A stretch of 64,000 nt of DNA from Shewanella electrodiphila. GTDB taxonomy: Bacteria; Pseudomonadota; Gammaproteobacteria; Enterobacterales; Shewanellaceae. The stretch's first letter is position 1. Every line of letters begins with the position of its first letter. The translations under genes and the position numbers were made by a program. Under the pieces are notes generated by a model. The model searched no databases, had not been told where the DNA came from, and saw nothing but the letters and a program-made list of their open reading frames with translations. Shown here one piece after another: positions 47,288 to 57,000 of this stretch. The stretch is from positions 456,544 through 520,543 of the forward strand of contig NZ_JAKIKU010000003.1 of the NCBI RefSeq assembly GCF_023283985.1. Direction: 5' to 3'.

Positions 47288-48406
47288 ATGAAAACACTGA
47301 CTCGATTAGACTTATCAGACATATTGCACGGTTGCGCTATTTTAGGAACTGGTGGGGGGGGTGAGCTTGACGAGGGCTTCTATTATATTGATAAAGCACT
47401 AGCAGAAGGTAAAACCTTTAACTTAGTCAGTGTTGATGATGTGCCAACAGGTAAAAAAATCTGCACTCCTTATATGCTCGGTGCATTATCACCACTCACA
47501 GTAGAGGAAGAGCAGGAATATACGCGTCTGCCTAAGTCAAATAGCAGCTCAATCATGACCGCTTTCAGGCGCTTAGAAAAATACACGGGCGATGAATTCT
47601 ACGGCACCATTTGCTGTGAATTAGGGGGGTCAAATACCGCTATCTCATTCTACGTTGCAGCAATGGCAAATGGCTATATTATTGATGCTGATGTAGCAGG
47701 ACGAGCAGTGCCAGAGATAACCCATTCAACTTACTATTTTAATAATATTCCAGCAGCACCAATAGTCACAGCTAATGAGTTTGGTGAGTGTTTTATCTGT
47801 GAAAATGTCGTAGATGATTTACGCGCTGAAAGCGTTGTCCGTGCTTTATCTATGATTAGTCGCAATGACATTGCCGCGATTGATCATGCTATGCCCATTG
47901 AGCAAGTAAAAAATGCCGTCATTAAAGGAACAATTTCTAAATCATTAGCGATTGGTCAAGCTTATCGTCTAGCCAAAGAACAAAGCGAAGATATTGCGAC
48001 TGCGATAGCAAGTCACGGTGAAGGTTATGTGGCATTCAGAGGCGTGGTCACTGATTTTAACTTTAAAACCCAAGATGGCTTTACTATAGGCGAAGTATTT
48101 ATTGACGGAACGGGTGAATATAAGAACAACCGTTACCATATCGAAGTAAAAAATGAGAACCTTGTGGCCAGGGTCAATGACAAGGTTGATATCACTATTC
48201 CTGACTTAATTTGCAGCTTAGATATGGATAACTTAACCCCTATTACCAATCCTAATTATCATAAACAGATGAACGTGGCCATTGTAGTACTTCCCGCACC
48301 TAAAGAGTTCACCACTGAGCGCGGACTTTCAGCTTTTGGACCTGCTTACGTCGGGATTGATACCCCTTACCAACCTGCCGTTACACGTTATTTTGCTAAC
48401 AAATGA
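47288..48406 (+). CDS. DUF917 protein (S-methyl thiohydantoin desulfurase domain)
   Basis: A 372-residue cytoplasmic protein. The start LTRLDLSDILHGCAILGTGG, the run of glycines in GTGGGGELDEG, PYMLGALSPLT and CCELGGSN match DUF917, a domain also named S-Me-THD after S-methyl thiohydantoin desulfurase and often found next to hydantoinase genes. The second domain follows (SISKSLAIGQAYRLAK and VDITIPDLICSLDMDNLTPI). It is the last gene of the receptor-permease set, 120 bases after the permease. A role in opening or desulfurating a hydantoin-like ring is suggested by name and context, not shown. Confidence 0.8.
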   Translation: MKTLTRLDLSDILHGCAILGTGGGGELDEGFYYIDKALAEGKTFNLVSVDDVPTGKKICTPYMLGALSPLTVEEEQEYTRLPKSNSSSIMTAFRRLEKYTGDEFYGTICCELGGSNTAISFYVAAMANGYIIDADVAGRAVPEITHSTYYFNNIPAAPIVTANEFGECFICENVVDDLRAESVVRALSMISRNDIAAIDHAMPIEQVKNAVIKGTISKSLAIGQAYRLAKEQSEDIATAIASHGEGYVAFRGVVTDFNFKTQDGFTIGEVFIDGTGEYKNNRYHIEVKNENLVARVNDKVDITIPDLICSLDMDNLTPITNPNYHKQMNVAIVVLPAPKEFTTERGLSAFGPAYVGIDTPYQPAVTRYFANK

Positions 48407-48930
48407 GACTGCATTAACTAAAAACTAATCTCATTAACTAAATTGCTGAACTTGATATTGAGTTCCGCAATTAATCCCTCTGCCAATGTTTAACAACTAT
48501 TTATATTGAGCACCAATATGTTAATTTTTCACAGGTTCGTTACATTATTACAAGTTTGAAAAATCCTCGCCTGAAATTGCAAGTTTTTAAATATGAGTTT
48601 AACACCTGTTTTATAAGTACTTTTTACAACATTACCTAATTTAAACTTGATTTATTTCAATTAAAATCTAGGACTACGTGAATAAGTTCTGTAATAAAAA
48701 CAACACCAACTGGTATTACCAATACGTAGATTGATACATTACCAAAATTTAGACAACTGTATTTAAACTATCAAAGCCCCACATCTACAGCACGACCGCC
48801 GATAAAGATTAAACCCCATAAAAACAAATAGATGAGCCAGAATACAGCTCAGAACAGGCCCCTGTCTTAGCACTACTAAAGAACAGCCAGTATCGTTCAT
48901 AAATAGCGACAAACCAAGAAAGATTAGACC

Positions 48931-48942
48931 TTGGTATACCAA
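48931..48942. promoter_or_regulatory. Perfect TTGGTATACCAA operator candidate
   Basis: The twelve-base palindrome TTGGTATACCAA lies 132 bases before the receptor ATG. As I recall, it equals the core of the ExuR/UxuR hexuronate consensus. Related sites occur at 48709-48723 and 49023-49035 in the same gap. Confidence 0.6.
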
Positions 48943-49022
48943 TGTGAACATTTTGGTAATAATAGGTTGCATTCGAATTACCCTTGTTATATAAATGTTG
49001 CTGTTGATAAAAACAACAACAA

Positions 49023-49035
49023 TTGGTCATACCAA
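49023..49035. promoter_or_regulatory. TTGGTCATACCAA operator candidate next to the receptor start
   Basis: Two exact five-base arms, TTGGT and ACCAA, surround three bases. Its position 39 bases before the ATG fits a repressor site overlapping the promoter or start site. Confidence 0.55.
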
Positions 49036-49073
49036 AGGGTAATGTATGACCTGATACCATTCTTGGGGGAATT

Positions 49074-52049
49074 ATGAAGCTGAATAAAATAAGTGCCATG
49101 TTTAGTGACACTAAAAGTAAAGCGACTAATATATCGATTTTCGGTGCTGCATTAACAGCACTGTTAACACTACCAGCTTACGCTGCAGAACCAACTGAAC
49201 AAGCAGATACTGATGACATCGAAGTGATTGCTGTTAAAGGTATCTTCGGTAGTTTGAAAGCGGCAAACTTAATGAAACGAACTGATGATCGTATCGTTGA
49301 CGCTATTGTTGCTGAAGACATAGGTAAGCTACCAGATAACAACATTGCAGAAGCATTACAACGTATTACAGGTGTTTCAATTGGCACTGACTTTGGTGTT
49401 GGTGAATCTGTCACAATTCGTGGTGTATCAGAAAACCTTGTACTACTTAATGGCCGTTCAACTGCTGGCGCTGGCCGTGGCGGTATCGGGTTAGATGACT
49501 TCCCATCAAGTTTCTTAAAAACAGTAGAAGTAATTAAGTCACCGACTCCTGACATGATTGAAGGTGCCTTGGGGGGTACTGTCAACATGAAAACGATTCG
49601 TCCACTAGAACTTTCAGAGCCTCTAGTAGCGATAACGTTAGACGGTGAATACGCAGACAAAACAGAAAATACAGCACCTAATTTCTCTATGGGTATTGGT
49701 AATAACTGGGACCTCGGTGATGCGGGTTCATTTGGTGCGTCAGCTAACTTAGCTTATCTAGATCGTGAATTACGCCGTGATGAGTTTTTTAGCAAAGTAG
49801 ATTTACAAGACAATATTGACATTGATGGTGACGGTATTGTTGATGATTCTGGTGGACCAAATGGTAAATACCTGCGTCGTACTCAGAATACAGTAGAGCA
49901 AAAAACAGAAGAACGTGAACGTACTGCTTATGGTATCTCGCTACAATGGGAACCTGTGAGTGCAGAAGCTAATATTTATCTTGATTTGAATGCCACAAAG
50001 CTTGACGGTGGTCAATCAGCGTACTCTATTCTTGATGTGGGCGGTTCTAGTGTCGCTAGAAGTGATTCATACTATGATAGTAATGGTGAGTTACATAACT
50101 ACGATTTAGATGGCGTATTAGTGATTCCAAAAACATGGAGTGACTTCACTACATCTGATACCACTTCACACGCTATTGGCGGTGAATGGTTCTTAACAGA
50201 TTCAATTGAAATTTCTGCTGAGTACTCTTTATCAAAATCTGAAGAAAAACAAACAGCAAACGAATTCAACTTACGTCCTATCGAACGTACCGATCCTACA
50301 ACTGATTTAGTGACTCACACCAGTACGAGTAGCTCTTATTCAGGTGGCGGCATTCCTGGTTATATGTATGCCGACTCGGGTATGTTAACTAACCCTGATA
50401 ACTTAGTGTTCCGTGAATTTTTCCACAAAACACTTGAAACAGACAATGAAGAGCAAGCACTTCGCTTTGACTTTAAAATGTCTGATATCGGTGTAGATTG
50501 GGTATCAGCGGTTAAAGCTGGTGTTCGCTTTACTGATAGAGACTACACAGCTAATCGTTATGATCTTAAGCCAATTAATGGCAATACCACGCTAAAAGAT
50601 TCATATAAGAAAGCCGTTGATGATAATGGTAATTTTGCGCCAATCTGGATTGATAATGCGCTTCTTAGCGACAGCATGAACATTGTCAATTTAAATAACT
50701 CATTTGATCAAACAGGTGTGAACGGTCAAAACGATTTATTAACATACAATGTTTACGATGCTGATCAGTTGCAAAATACTGAAGCAACTTATGAACTTGT
50801 TAAGCAAATGCTTGCAGGCACGTCTTATGCTATGAACGGCTCTTTAGCTGACAACATGGTAGAAGATAATGGTGCATATAAAGAAATTAATGAGAAAACC
50901 AGCGCGATTTATGCTCAATTCCATTTGGATTTCGACGACCTAACAGCGGTATTCGGTGGTCGTTATATTCAAACAGAACTTGAATCAAGTGTTGTTGCAT
51001 CGGTTGATGCTGATGGTAATAAAGTTTTAGATACAGGTAAAAATGATTACTCGGATTTCCTACCTAGCTTAAACGTAACTTATACGTTAACTGACGAAAC
51101 CTTAATGCGTTTCGCAGCAGCTAAAGTAATGCGTCGTGCAGACTTTGATGAATTAAGCCCTGCATTATCAATTGATAACTCGTTAGTGACTGGTACTCAA
51201 GGTTCTTACCAACTTGAGCCATACCGTGTAACGCAATATGATTTCTCGGTTGAGCATTACTTTGGAGACGGTGGTCTAGTGTCTGCTGCACTTTTCTATA
51301 AAGATGTTAACTCATTTACCCAAACTGACAGCAGCTGTTTAGCAGATGCAAGCACTGTCTCAGGTCAAAACACCACTGAGTGGGGCAACATTTGTTTACT
51401 CGACACAGCAGGACAAAGCCAAGGCGATGTTAACTTTGCTACAGAAGATCAAGGTTTAGCTTACGTTGACCAACAAAAAGCGGCTGGCCAAACGGGGATC
51501 GTAATCGATACTGACGTTAATGGCGGTAGCGGTGAAGTAAAAGGTATTGAATTAGCTTATCAACAGCAGTTTACCTTCTTACCTGGTTTCTGGTCTGGTT
51601 TTGGTGTTAATGCCAACTATACCTATGCAGATAGTGCACAGCCTGACGGTAACCCTCTTCTAAATATTTCAGAAAATACGGCTAACGGTCAAATTTACTG
51701 GGAAAATGAAGATCTTCAGTTCCGTTTAGCATACAACTGGCGTGACCGTTACTTATATTCACAAGCTGAAAAACGTGTTCAAACAGTGGGTGCTTTAGGT
51801 TATAACGTATTTAACCAAAATGACCCTACTGCAGACAACTTTGATGCAACTGTGGGTAACAACTACCGTGAAGCGCGTGGTCAGTTTGATTTCTCTGCTA
51901 GCTGGGATATTAATGAACACTTTGCTGTTGTCGGTAACGTTGTGAACTTAACAGGTGAACCAATTGAGTACACAACAGAGCTAGGTTCAGCATGGAAATA
52001 CAGTGAATCAGATCGTCGTTACACTCTAGGTCTACGCGCTAGATTCTAA
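49074..52049 (+). CDS. TonB-dependent receptor, oligosaccharide type
   Basis: A 991-residue receptor of the long class that takes up glycans. Signal peptide ends in AYAAEP; the plug reads EVIAVKGIFGSLKAANLMKR, IAEALQRITGVS and VTIRGVSENLVLLNGR; the barrel ends RRYTLGLRARF. It begins after GGGGGA and precedes the GarR/DehR-like reductase by 345 bases on the same strand. Since both have the TTGGT/ACCAA operators, they are probably one regulon, with alginate-derived uronates as the likely substrate. Specificity rests on context. Confidence 0.85.
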   Translation: MKLNKISAMFSDTKSKATNISIFGAALTALLTLPAYAAEPTEQADTDDIEVIAVKGIFGSLKAANLMKRTDDRIVDAIVAEDIGKLPDNNIAEALQRITGVSIGTDFGVGESVTIRGVSENLVLLNGRSTAGAGRGGIGLDDFPSSFLKTVEVIKSPTPDMIEGALGGTVNMKTIRPLELSEPLVAITLDGEYADKTENTAPNFSMGIGNNWDLGDAGSFGASANLAYLDRELRRDEFFSKVDLQDNIDIDGDGIVDDSGGPNGKYLRRTQNTVEQKTEERERTAYGISLQWEPVSAEANIYLDLNATKLDGGQSAYSILDVGGSSVARSDSYYDSNGELHNYDLDGVLVIPKTWSDFTTSDTTSHAIGGEWFLTDSIEISAEYSLSKSEEKQTANEFNLRPIERTDPTTDLVTHTSTSSSYSGGGIPGYMYADSGMLTNPDNLVFREFFHKTLETDNEEQALRFDFKMSDIGVDWVSAVKAGVRFTDRDYTANRYDLKPINGNTTLKDSYKKAVDDNGNFAPIWIDNALLSDSMNIVNLNNSFDQTGVNGQNDLLTYNVYDADQLQNTEATYELVKQMLAGTSYAMNGSLADNMVEDNGAYKEINEKTSAIYAQFHLDFDDLTAVFGGRYIQTELESSVVASVDADGNKVLDTGKNDYSDFLPSLNVTYTLTDETLMRFAAAKVMRRADFDELSPALSIDNSLVTGTQGSYQLEPYRVTQYDFSVEHYFGDGGLVSAALFYKDVNSFTQTDSSCLADASTVSGQNTTEWGNICLLDTAGQSQGDVNFATEDQGLAYVDQQKAAGQTGIVIDTDVNGGSGEVKGIELAYQQQFTFLPGFWSGFGVNANYTYADSAQPDGNPLLNISENTANGQIYWENEDLQFRLAYNWRDRYLYSQAEKRVQTVGALGYNVFNQNDPTADNFDATVGNNYREARGQFDFSASWDINEHFAVVGNVVNLTGEPIEYTTELGSAWKYSESDRRYTLGLRARF

Positions 52050-52163
52050 TTTAGCCACACCTTCAAAGAGAGCCTATTAAACATTAATGGGCTCTCTTAA
52101 ATAAATACAAATAGCCACACCACTTTGTTTACTTCAAAAAACAACCAACATCACAAAATCACA

Positions 52164-52179
52164 AATTGGTAAACCAATT
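52164..52179. promoter_or_regulatory. Strong operator palindrome upstream of the reductase gene
   Basis: AATTGGTAAACCAATT has two perfect seven-base arms around AA, the most complete copy in the window. Half-sites follow at 52185 (ATTGGT) and 52370 (TACCAAT). It lies 216 bases before the reductase ATG, within the 345-base gap that otherwise shows no gene. Confidence 0.65.
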
Positions 52180-52394
52180 AAGATAATTGGTCAGTAATAG
52201 TTTGGCTTTACAGTCTTATTGTAATACAATTAAAAAATCAGAAGTAAGTAAAGAATTCGAATCATTAATTGAATATATAAAGCCAACACTGAAATTCAGT
52301 CATCGCTTTATAAAAATAACTTAGCACGCCTATTCTAGATGCTAGATTTTATTAGCATTCGGATAGCATTTACCAATATATTTAGGAGTTAGAT

Positions 52395-53276
52395 ATGACA
52401 AAGCCTGTCATTGGTTTCATCGGACTTGGCCTTATGGGCGGCAACATGGTTGAGAACCTTCAAAAGAGAGGTTATCAAGTCAATGTAATGGATCTTAGTG
52501 CAGAAGCTGTTGCTCGTGTTATTGACCGTGGTAACGCAACTGCCTTTACTTCAGCAAAAGAACTAGCAGCAGCGAGTGACGTTGTTCAATTCTGTTTAAC
52601 GACTTCAGCTGTTGTTGAAAAAATTGTTTACGGTGATGACGGTGTTTTAGCCGGTATTAAAGAAGGATCTGTATTAGTTGACTTCGGTACTTCTATCCCT
52701 GCTTCTACTAAGAAAATCGGTGCTGCACTAGCAGAAAAAGGCGCAGGCATGATTGATGCACCTTTAGGCCGTACTCCTGCACACGCTAAAGATGGTCTAT
52801 TAAACATCATGGCTGCTGGCGAAATGGAAACATTCAACAAAGTTAAAGCGCTTTTAGAAGAGCAAGGCGAGAATGTATTCCACCTAGGTGCATTAGGTGC
52901 TGGCCATACTACGAAGTTAATTAACAACTTCATGGGCATGACAACCGTTGCAACTATGTCTCAAGCATTTGCTGTAGCAAAACTTGCTGGTGTTGACGGA
53001 CAACAACTGTTTGACATTATGTCAGCTGGTCCTTCAAATTCACCTTTCATGCAGTTCTGTAAGTTCTACGCTGTAGACGGTGAAGAAAAATTAGGTTTCT
53101 CTGTTGCTAACGCAAACAAAGATCTTGGTTACTTCCTTGCAATGTGTGAAGACTTAGGTACTAAGTCTTTAATCGCTCAAGGTACTTCAACAAGCTTACA
53201 AGAAGCGGTTGATGCAGGTATGGGTCAGAATGATGTACCAGTAATTTTTGATTACTTCACTAAACTAGCAAAGTAA
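52395..53276 (+). CDS. 3-hydroxyisobutyrate dehydrogenase-family reductase (GarR/DehR-like)
   Basis: A 293-residue NAD(P)-dependent beta-hydroxyacid dehydrogenase. N-terminal Rossmann motif GFIGLGLMGGNM, substrate loop VDFGTSIPAST, DAPLGRTPAHAKDG (where relatives have DAPVSGG), and catalytic Lys in TTKLINNFMG are present. The family includes tartronate semialdehyde reductase and the DEH reductase of alginate catabolism (DehR), which reduces 4-deoxy-L-erythro-5-hexoseulose uronate to 2-keto-3-deoxygluconate. The DAPLGRT substitution and the alginate lyase and sugar receptors nearby favour the DehR role, but GarR remains possible. It has a strong Shine-Dalgarno AGGAG. Confidence 0.85.
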   Translation: MTKPVIGFIGLGLMGGNMVENLQKRGYQVNVMDLSAEAVARVIDRGNATAFTSAKELAAASDVVQFCLTTSAVVEKIVYGDDGVLAGIKEGSVLVDFGTSIPASTKKIGAALAEKGAGMIDAPLGRTPAHAKDGLLNIMAAGEMETFNKVKALLEEQGENVFHLGALGAGHTTKLINNFMGMTTVATMSQAFAVAKLAGVDGQQLFDIMSAGPSNSPFMQFCKFYAVDGEEKLGFSVANANKDLGYFLAMCEDLGTKSLIAQGTSTSLQEAVDAGMGQNDVPVIFDYFTKLAK

Positions 53277-53294
53277 TTTAAAACTGACTCAAAT

Positions 53295-53347
53295 AACCTT
53301 ACTAGGGTGTCACTGTTTGAACAGTCACACTCGGTAAGGTTTTTTTA
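53295..53347 (+). terminator. Terminator after the reductase gene
   Basis: AACCTTAC pairs with GTAAGGTT, and inside it GTGT-CACTG pairs with CAGT-CACAC with one mismatch around a six-base loop; TTTTTTT follows on the plus strand. Confidence 0.82.
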
Positions 53348-53362
53348 TGCCTGTAATATCCC

Positions 53363-53965
53363 TTAGTCTATCATTGCCACATACCCAATTTGCTCAGTGA
53401 TTCTAAATAACCAGTTTTGAATATTGGGATATACTGACAAGTCAAAACCGCCTTCATGAGCAACATGAGTGTATGCATAAAGGGCAATATCAGCCAAAGT
53501 AAATTGCTCCCCTATCATAAACGGCTTAGCCAGAAGCTCTTTATCGAGCAAACTTAATATCTGCTCACCTTTCTCATGTAACACAATATATTCAGATTGA
53601 CGTTCAGCAGGCATATTTTGATAAAACTGAATAAAACGCGCCACTGCGATGCAAGGTTCGTGTGTGTATTGCTCATAAAACATCCATTGATACATTAATG
53701 CTTTGTCGAATGTATCATGAGGGATCAACTGCGAACCTTCAGCTAAGTAACCAATGATTGCGTTTGATTCAGCCAATATTTTGCCATCAGGCAATTCAAT
53801 AATGGGGACTTTACCTTGTGGGCTTTTAGTTAAAAACTCAGAGGTTTGCGTCTCCCCTTTAAGTAAGTCTACGTTTTTCCACTGATAGTCTATGTTGAGT
53901 AAACTTAGAGTTAACTTAATTTTGTAACAGTTACCTGACTTTTCATCCCCAAAGACTGTAATCAT
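53363..53965 (-). CDS. Glutathione S-transferase family protein
   Basis: A 200-residue soluble protein with an N-terminal thioredoxin-like half (VFGDEKSGNCYKIKLTLSLL, then QGKVPIIELPDGKILAESNAI with the cis-Pro and Glu-Ser glutathione contacts) and an all-helical half (FMIGEQFTLADIALYAY). Family and fold are clear; the substrate is not. It is transcribed toward the reductase and is alone. Confidence 0.92.
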   Translation of the reverse strand: MITVFGDEKSGNCYKIKLTLSLLNIDYQWKNVDLLKGETQTSEFLTKSPQGKVPIIELPDGKILAESNAIIGYLAEGSQLIPHDTFDKALMYQWMFYEQYTHEPCIAVARFIQFYQNMPAERQSEYIVLHEKGEQILSLLDKELLAKPFMIGEQFTLADIALYAYTHVAHEGGFDLSVYPNIQNWLFRITEQIGYVAMID

Positions 53966-54025
53966 TCTTCATCCTTTCAATTTGTTTTTTCAATACTTAA
54001 GTCTGTGACTTATTATCTAAAAATT

Positions 54026-57000
54026 TTATTTTACTAGGCTTGAAATAAGTGCCCTCAGCGCTGCGGGTTTTACCATTTTCGCCATATAGTGATAGCCCCG
54101 TTTTTGAACATCATCAACGAGATCTTTATTAGTATTGGCTGTAATCAAAATGCCAGGTAGATGCTCACCATAACGAGAGCGAATACCGTCCATCGCATCC
54201 ACGCCATTTTGGTCATTATCTAAGTGATAATCCGCTAACACAATATCTGGTGCCACGCCTTTTAAGCCCAGCTTAATACGTGCATCGGCTAAATCAGAGG
54301 CGCAAACCACTTCACATTTCCAGCGGGTTAATAAACTTTCAAGCCCTGCTAAAATAGCTTCTTCATTATCAATACATAACACTTTCACCCCCGCTAACGG
54401 TTGAGTTAATGTTGGTACTGGCTTTATCACTTTCTCGCTAACCGTTTCTCCAAGGGGCACAATTATCGAAAATACAGAGCCCTGGCCGAGCTTTGAGCTC
54501 ACTTGAATTTGATGGTCGAGTACTTTGCTTATTCTATCTGCAATCGCCAACCCTAACCCCAATCCGCTGACATTACGGCTACTAGGATGATTTAGCCGTT
54601 TAAATTCTTTAAAGATTTCTTCGGTTTCGTTTTCGTCAATGCCACAGCCTGTATCCAATACTTGGATCTCAACAAAATCACCACGACGGCGACAACCAAG
54701 CAATACTTGACCACCTTTGGCGTAACGATAAGCATTGGTTAAGAAGTTTTGTAAAATACGTCTTAATAAGGATAAATCAGAATTAATCGTGGCATTACAA
54801 GGCATCATGTTAAATCGAATTTGATTATCTTTCGCCATCGCCTCAAACTCTACTGCTAAACCATTTAACAGTTCACCCAATGCGAAATCTCGGCGATTAA
54901 CTTCGACCATGCCTGAATCAAGCTTGGAGATATCGAGTAAATCCGTTAACAGCTCACCAGCTGTGCGCAAGGAGTTATTAATATGCGAAATGGTGGTTTT
55001 ACCTTCCAAATCCAAATTTGGATATTGAGCAAGCGAAGCGGTAAATAATCGAGCGGCATTTAAAGGTTGCATCAAGTCATGACCAACAGCTGCTAAGAAA
55101 CGACTTTTCGAGGCATTAGCAAGCTCTTCTTGGGCTTTAGCCTCAAGCAGTTCACTGTTAAGCATCGCCAGTTCATAAGTACGCTCTTGCACACGAGTTT
55201 CTAAGGTTTCATTCGCTTCAATTAATGCTTTTTCTTGCAGGCGATATTGCGTAATGTCAGTAAAGGTCATTACAAAGCCACCATCAGGCATTGGATTACC
55301 TTGTATCTTAATGACTTTGCCATCACGGCGCTGACGCTCAGAAGTATGCTCTGTGCCATTACGCATGTGTTGCACCCGAATATCAACTTGAGTTTCGATA
55401 TCTCCTTCACCGCAATAACCTCTAGCAGCATTAAAGCGAACCACTTCACTAATCGGCATACCTTGCTGTAAAAAACCTTCAGGATAATCATACAGCTCAG
55501 CATATTTAAAGTTCCATGCAACAAGGTTTAAGTCTTTATCGACAACACTCATACCTTCATATGCATGCTCAATCGCACCACGAAGCATGTCTTGGCTTAA
55601 AATGATTTTTGAAGAGGCTTCATCCACTAAGCTGAACACTTCATCAAGGGCTAAGTCACGCCCTTGTAGTACAGAATCCATGACCAATGAGGCACTTGAA
55701 GCACCTAACACACCTGCCAGCATATGTTCTGTGTGAGAAATAAGCGGCTCCCCTGCCACTTTGTGCCACGAGTCACTGCGCACTGCGTCGGGTGAAAATT
55801 TACTAAAGCTCTCATAAGCCCGAGTAGGACTGACAAATCGACTCGCAAGGATTAATAAATCTTGCTGTGAAATAGCACCATGTTTACGGTTAGCATCTTT
55901 TTTATCGCCCTGCTTATTAACCCCTGGATTAATAAAGTGACTTGCTTGAATACGTTCAGCGACACCGGCTCTAAACCATAAAGAACCTAAAACATAACAA
56001 ATTACATTGGCTAAAAGTGCAATCAAGGTATCAGCAACTTCAGGGCTGATTGAGGCTAATAATCCTGTGTCTCCTCCAAGTCCGACACTGCCTTCAAATA
56101 AAATGTAACACCAAAGCGAAAAGCCAACCGCTAAACCAAGAAACACCCCAGAACGGTTACCATACTTCCAATACATTCCGCCTAATAAAGCCGGTGCTAA
56201 TTGCGCAAATGCACCAAAAGATAACTGACCAAGATGTGATAATGACTCACTATTACCAAACAATAGGTAACTTAAGTAACCTAACGCCAGAATGATAACG
56301 ATGGCTAAACGGCGTGCGTTTAATAAGAATCTAGCAAACTGATTAAAATTGGTACCGTTAACGCGCCCAGTACGTAGCATAAATGGGACTAACCATTCAT
56401 TACTTATCATTACACTAATGGTCACAACCGCTACGATGACCATCCCTGTAGCAGCAGATAAGGTACCCAGTAGTGCAATAACCGCAAGCACGGGTTGATC
56501 GAGTGCTAACGGCAGATTAATCACATAAGTGTCAGCAGCAACGTTATCTCCTAGCAATAAGGTGCCAGCTAAAGCAAGCGGAGCAACAAACAAACCAAAC
56601 ATGGCGAGGTATAGCGGAAATATCCATCGCGCTTTATTCAGTACAGTTTCTTCAGCACACTCTACGACCATCACGTGGAACTGACGTGGCATACACATAA
56701 AGGCCGCAATACCCACCAACATTTCGGGTAGAAATGAAACAATATTCAAATTACCTTTTTTAATAATGTCCTTTTCTGATGCTTGTTGCCAAATGTCACC
56801 AAAGCCATCAAAAAAACCATAGGTAATCACAAAACCAACAATCAAAAAAGCGGCTAATTTGACTAATGACTCAAATGCAATAGCCACCATCATGCCAGGA
56901 TTATGCTCGGTAGCATCTAGCTTTCTTGTGCCAAATAAAATCGCAAAAATGGCTAAAACGAAGGTGATTAATAAAGGGACACTCACAGGACTGAGTGGCT

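Larger units (their letters stand above)
48407..49073. other. Non-coding gap with three TTGGT/ACCAA palindromes
   Basis: No credible gene in 667 bases; two overlapping minus-strand frames lack coding character and family motifs. It contains three near or perfect palindromes: ACTGGTATTACCAAT (48709-48723), TTGGTATACCAA (48931-48942, perfect), and TTGGTCATACCAA (49023-49035), plus half-sites at 48738 and 48953. The last palindrome is 39 bases before the receptor ATG, and the ATG has GGGGGA before it, consistent with a promoter-proximal repressor. Confidence 0.6.

Noticed and set aside
48763..49111. Two overlapping minus-strand frames upstream of the receptor
   Set aside because: They contain the palindromic operator sites, overlap the receptor start, and lack motifs or ribosome sites.
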